Source: a virus
Strand: one strand, 5' to 3'
DNA: 39,108 nucleotides
IMG/VR virus record: IMGVR_UViG_3300012208_000008
Coordinates: 1 to 39,108 of that record
Below the pieces are notes generated by a model that had not been told where the DNA came from, searched no databases, and saw only the letters and a list, made by a program, of their open reading frames with translations. The translations under genes and the position numbers were made by a program. Numbering within the stretch: the stretch's first letter is position 1; every line of letters begins with the position of its first letter. Shown here in pieces: positions 36,996 to 39,108 of this stretch.

Positions 36996-37597
36996 TGAAG
37001 AAATTATGCGAGTGCGGTTGTGGAAAGGAAACCGGGGTATATACACATACTCACGCCAAGTTCGGAATTAAAAAGGGAGCACCTACTCGTTTCTTAAGGA
37101 ATCACAGAGCAAAAATTGGCAGGCCAGTTGCGGAAAAGTTTTTTGAGAAAGTTGATAAGAATGGTCCGATTCCAGCGTACCGGCCCGATTTGGGTCAGTG
37201 TTGGATTTGGATTGCTGCACTGGATACCGATGGCTACGGAATGATGATGATCAAAGAAGGCATGGAGTGGCGCACACATGGAGCGCATGTGATTTCTTGG
37301 ATGGTAGCGGGCTATAAAACGCAGTCAGGCAAAGAATTGGACCATCTTTGCAGAAATATAAAATGTGTTAATCCTGCTCACCTGGAACTCGTGACGCACA
37401 AGGAGAATATGATGCGGGGGGAAAAAGCAACTAAAACCCACTGCAAACGCGGCCATCCATTCAATCAGGAAAATACCAGGATTATCCCCACGGGAGGCAG
37501 GCAATGCAAAAGTTGCAGAGAATCGTATATGAAAAAGTGGCTGCTGGAACATCCTGACTATTCTCGGTGCCGTCGGAAAAAGGCGGGTGTGCGGTGA
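36992..37597 (+). CDS. HNH homing endonuclease (HNH_3 type), 201 aa
   Basis: ATG at 36992 (or 36995). N-terminal CECGCGKE zinc knuckle (residues 6-13). Core: GKELDHLCRNIKCVNPAHLE, with THKENMMRG, giving the catalytic His of LDHLCRN and the second His. A C-terminal THCKRGHPF then CKSCRESYM (zinc pair) is typical of free-standing phage HNH_3 endonucleases. More AT-rich than neighbours, but fully integrated by overlaps on both sides. Confidence 0.9.
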   Translation: MMKKLCECGCGKETGVYTHTHAKFGIKKGAPTRFLRNHRAKIGRPVAEKFFEKVDKNGPIPAYRPDLGQCWIWIAALDTDGYGMMMIKEGMEWRTHGAHVISWMVAGYKTQSGKELDHLCRNIKCVNPAHLELVTHKENMMRGEKATKTHCKRGHPFNQENTRIIPTGGRQCKSCRESYMKKWLLEHPDYSRCRRKKAGVR

Positions 37598-37782
37598 GCA
37601 AAAGCGAACGAGCCATGCTTAACGTTTCATTTTTTGGCGTGATATTCCTGATGGTGATGGGTCAGCCCATGAATTTCTCGCACCTTGCTTGGTTCGATGA
37701 AGCATTGGCACTTGCTGCCGGGACTCTGGTCATTGGCCACGGGATTTATTACCTTTGCATGATTTGGAAGGAGAAATGGTGA
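37594..37782 (+). CDS. two-helix small membrane protein, 62 aa, GTG start
   Basis: GTG at 37594 overlaps the HNH stop (GTGA). Hydrophobic helix at about 8-25 (MLNVSFFGVIFLMVMGQP) and another at about 36-56 (EALALAAGTLVIGHGIYYLC), ending WKEKW. Holin-like in size, but it is in the early operon, so exclusion or membrane takeover is likelier. Confidence 0.55.
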   Translation: MSKSERAMLNVSFFGVIFLMVMGQPMNFSHLAWFDEALALAAGTLVIGHGIYYLCMIWKEKW

Positions 37783-37970
37783 TCGCCTGCAACGCTCCAT
37801 GCCCCGGCACCGAAGCCTGCTGCCAGCGAGAACAAGGCCATGCTGGCGAATGCTTCTCGAAGTACAAGGCCATCTATGCCGGCGGAGTCACGAGCTTTGG
37901 AACGATGTGGTGGGTGGGGCCGAATAACTTGCCCAAACAGAAAGAAGAAAATGGAAGCGCTGACCAGTAA
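37776..37970 (+). CDS. small Cys-rich protein, 64 aa
   Basis: ATG at 37776 (or GTG 37779, which overlaps the previous stop as GTGA), with GGAAGGAGA upstream. N-terminus CNAPCPGTEACCQREQGHAG then EC: five Cys in a small domain, possibly one zinc site. C-terminus SFGTMWWVGP, aromatic. Small Cys-rich proteins of this type recur in the early region. Confidence 0.55.
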   Translation: MVIACNAPCPGTEACCQREQGHAGECFSKYKAIYAGGVTSFGTMWWVGPNNLPKQKEENGSADQ

Positions 37971-38142
37971 AGAGCAAGAACTGGAATATTGCTTGCGCGA
38001 GCTTTGGAAAATGATTGAGGGCCGCGAATTGGTGCGCAACACTGTGGCAGATGGAGCCGTCGATTGGTACGCACGGATGCTGAGAATGGTTTCCGTTCTG
38101 AAAAGGACGCAAGAAGTTTTAGGGTTAGGAGAAAAGCGATGA
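37951..38142 (+). CDS. small helical protein, 63 aa
   Basis: ATG at 37951, overlapping the preceding gene by 20 bases; AAAGAAGAAA precedes it. All helix (TSKEQELEYCLRELWKMIEG, DWYARMLRMVSVLKRTQEVL). No family recognised. Coupled to the next gene by ATGA. Confidence 0.55.
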   Translation: MEALTSKEQELEYCLRELWKMIEGRELVRNTVADGAVDWYARMLRMVSVLKRTQEVLGLGEKR

Positions 38143-38357
38143 CGATGGAATTTCACGAAATCAATGACCCTGCTGGAAGGCCCCACGAAGAGATCGGGGC
38201 CGAGCAAAAAGAACTTGAGCCCATCGCCTGCGAGCACCTGAACCGCCGCATCAACCTGAGCACAGCAATGGTAGCTTGCCTTGACTGCGGTGAAGATTTG
38301 ATGGATTTGAATCCACTCTTGTCGGACAGCTTGCGGGTAGCGAGGAACCTGCCATGA
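38139..38357 (+). CDS. small protein with one Cys/His site, 72 aa
   Basis: ATG at 38139 (ATGA overlap). It has IACEHLNRRINLSTAMVACL followed by DCGE, a C-x-H and C-x2-C arrangement compatible with a zinc-binding site. The rest is charged. No family recognised. Confidence 0.55.
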   Translation: MTMEFHEINDPAGRPHEEIGAEQKELEPIACEHLNRRINLSTAMVACLDCGEDLMDLNPLLSDSLRVARNLP

Positions 38358-38584
38358 CCTGCCAGTACTGCGGCGCCCCGTCAGGCGAGAGCCACACGTG
38401 CAAGACTTGCCGGGATGGCTGGCCTACCCAAGACTGCCGCTGCGAAAATAACGGCGATTATTGCTTGGCTTGCGAAGCGTGGATCGAAACGAGACGAAGG
38501 AGAATCACATGGCAAACACTGAGCCAAAAACCAATGGAGCGCCAAGCCAACAAGAGTCTGTACTTGCGCCGCTCCCGAAATTGA
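38354..38584 (+). CDS. zinc-ribbon-like protein, 76 aa
   Basis: ATG at 38354 (ATGA overlap). Cys pairs CQYCGAP, TCKTCRDG, CRCENN and CLACEAW give about eight Cys in 40 residues, enough for two zinc sites. The last 25 codons overlap the beginning of the ERF gene in another frame and probably are not important. Possibly a partner of the recombination protein. Confidence 0.6.
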   Translation: MTCQYCGAPSGESHTCKTCRDGWPTQDCRCENNGDYCLACEAWIETRRRRITWQTLSQKPMERQANKSLYLRRSRN

Positions 38585-39108
38585 ATCTGCTGCAAAAGCT
38601 AGCATCCGTAGTCGCGGAAATCGACAACGTGGACAAACGCGGTCGGAACGAATTCCAAAAGTATGCCTACGTCAAAGCCGCGGACGTGGCCTGGCTTGTC
38701 AGGAAAGCCCTGTCCAGCCGCAATGTCTTCATGGTTGCCGATGTCGTGGAAATCAGAAACTACGAGATTCCAGCCAAGGAAGGCCATTTCCAAGCCGTCG
38801 ACCTGCGCATGGAGTTCAGCTTCTTCGATGGCGACGAGCCTACCGCCGCACCAGTGGTCTTGCATAGCTGGGGTACTGGAACCGATAAGGGAGACAAAGC
38901 CGTCTACAAGGCCATGACCGGAGCGCTGAAGTACGGGCTGCGCCATGCCTTCCTGATTCCCGACGAATCTGACCCCGAGGGCGATAGCTCGGTTGATAAA
39001 GCCACGCAAAAAGCGGTCATCGAAGAAGTCGACAAGCAGAACAAAGAGCACGCAGAGAAAATGGCAGCCATCGAGGCCAAGAACAGGCAGAAAGACGCCC
39101 AGGGAGCC
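38509..39108 (+). CDS. erf: ERF-family single-strand annealing protein, 3' end beyond the window
   Basis: ATG at 38509 with GACGAAGGAGAATC upstream; 200 codons are visible and the frame is still open at 39108. ERF signature: LQKLASVVAEIDNVDKRGRN, FQKYAYVKAADVAWLVRKAL, and GTGTDKGDKAVYKAMTGALK followed by YGLRHAFLIP. It anneals complementary single strands for homologous recombination and genome circularisation or repair, as P22 Erf does. The C-terminal 35 visible residues are charged and helical. In a circular genome it would continue in phase at base 1, for a total of about 239 residues. Confidence 0.9.
   Translation, partial: MANTEPKTNGAPSQQESVLAPLPKLNLLQKLASVVAEIDNVDKRGRNEFQKYAYVKAADVAWLVRKALSSRNVFMVADVVEIRNYEIPAKEGHFQAVDLRMEFSFFDGDEPTAAPVVLHSWGTGTDKGDKAVYKAMTGALKYGLRHAFLIPDESDPEGDSSVDKATQKAVIEEVDKQNKEHAEKMAAIEAKNRQKDAQGA

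Overview
The window looks like most or all of the genome of a podovirus (short-tailed dsDNA phage) with a P22-like virion, probably from an uncultured environmental host. The evidence is a contiguous minus-strand morphogenesis operon in P22-like order: small and large terminase, portal, scaffold-like protein, P22-family coat, gp4-like and gp10-like tail accessory proteins, then ejection-type proteins and tail fibres. There is no tape-measure or sheath gene. I see no tRNA, rRNA, integrase or DNA polymerase. The host cannot be read off directly. The GC-rich genes and the signal-peptide-bearing, carboxypeptidase-regulatory-like tail proteins are reminiscent of Acidobacteriota, but that is a weak inference.

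Layout. A divergent control region near 35.03-35.14 kb separates two transcription units. To the right (35.1-39.1 kb, plus strand) and again at the left edge (0-8.5 kb, plus strand) lie tightly packed early genes. Most are under 100 codons, and they are chained by 4-base ATGA/GTGA/TTGA overlaps. Recognisable members are an ERF-type single-strand annealing protein running off the right edge, a winged-helix/HNH protein, a C5-cytosine methyltransferase broken by a frameshift, an XF1762-like protein, a ribbon-helix-helix fusion, a DUF6745-like repeat protein and many small Cys/His-rich proteins. From 34.8 kb leftwards to 8.5 kb the minus strand carries a Cro-like HTH gene, a few small genes, the packaging/head/tail operon and the lysis genes (XhlA-like membrane protein, GH73 glucosaminidase, holin-like proteins). 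The two units converge at about 8.5 kb.

This arrangement closes neatly if the window is a linearised circular assembly. The ERF frame at base 39108 is in phase with the 39-codon open frame that starts at base 1.

The most unusual items are: (i) two interleaved inverted repeats (about 18-bp and 10-bp arms in A-B-A'-B' order) immediately upstream of the winged-helix/HNH start; (ii) a virion-region protein ending in a polyglycine linker plus a Hint (hedgehog/intein-type) domain; (iii) GNAT and 2OG-dioxygenase-like enzymes embedded in the virion operon; (iv) two roughly 800-residue tail proteins with apparent signal peptides, one carrying an SGNH esterase domain; (v) five homing-type nuclease domains, one antisense to the late operon; (vi) a family of intergenic repeats that overlap stop codons; and (vii) a consensus promoter that would give a leaderless transcript.
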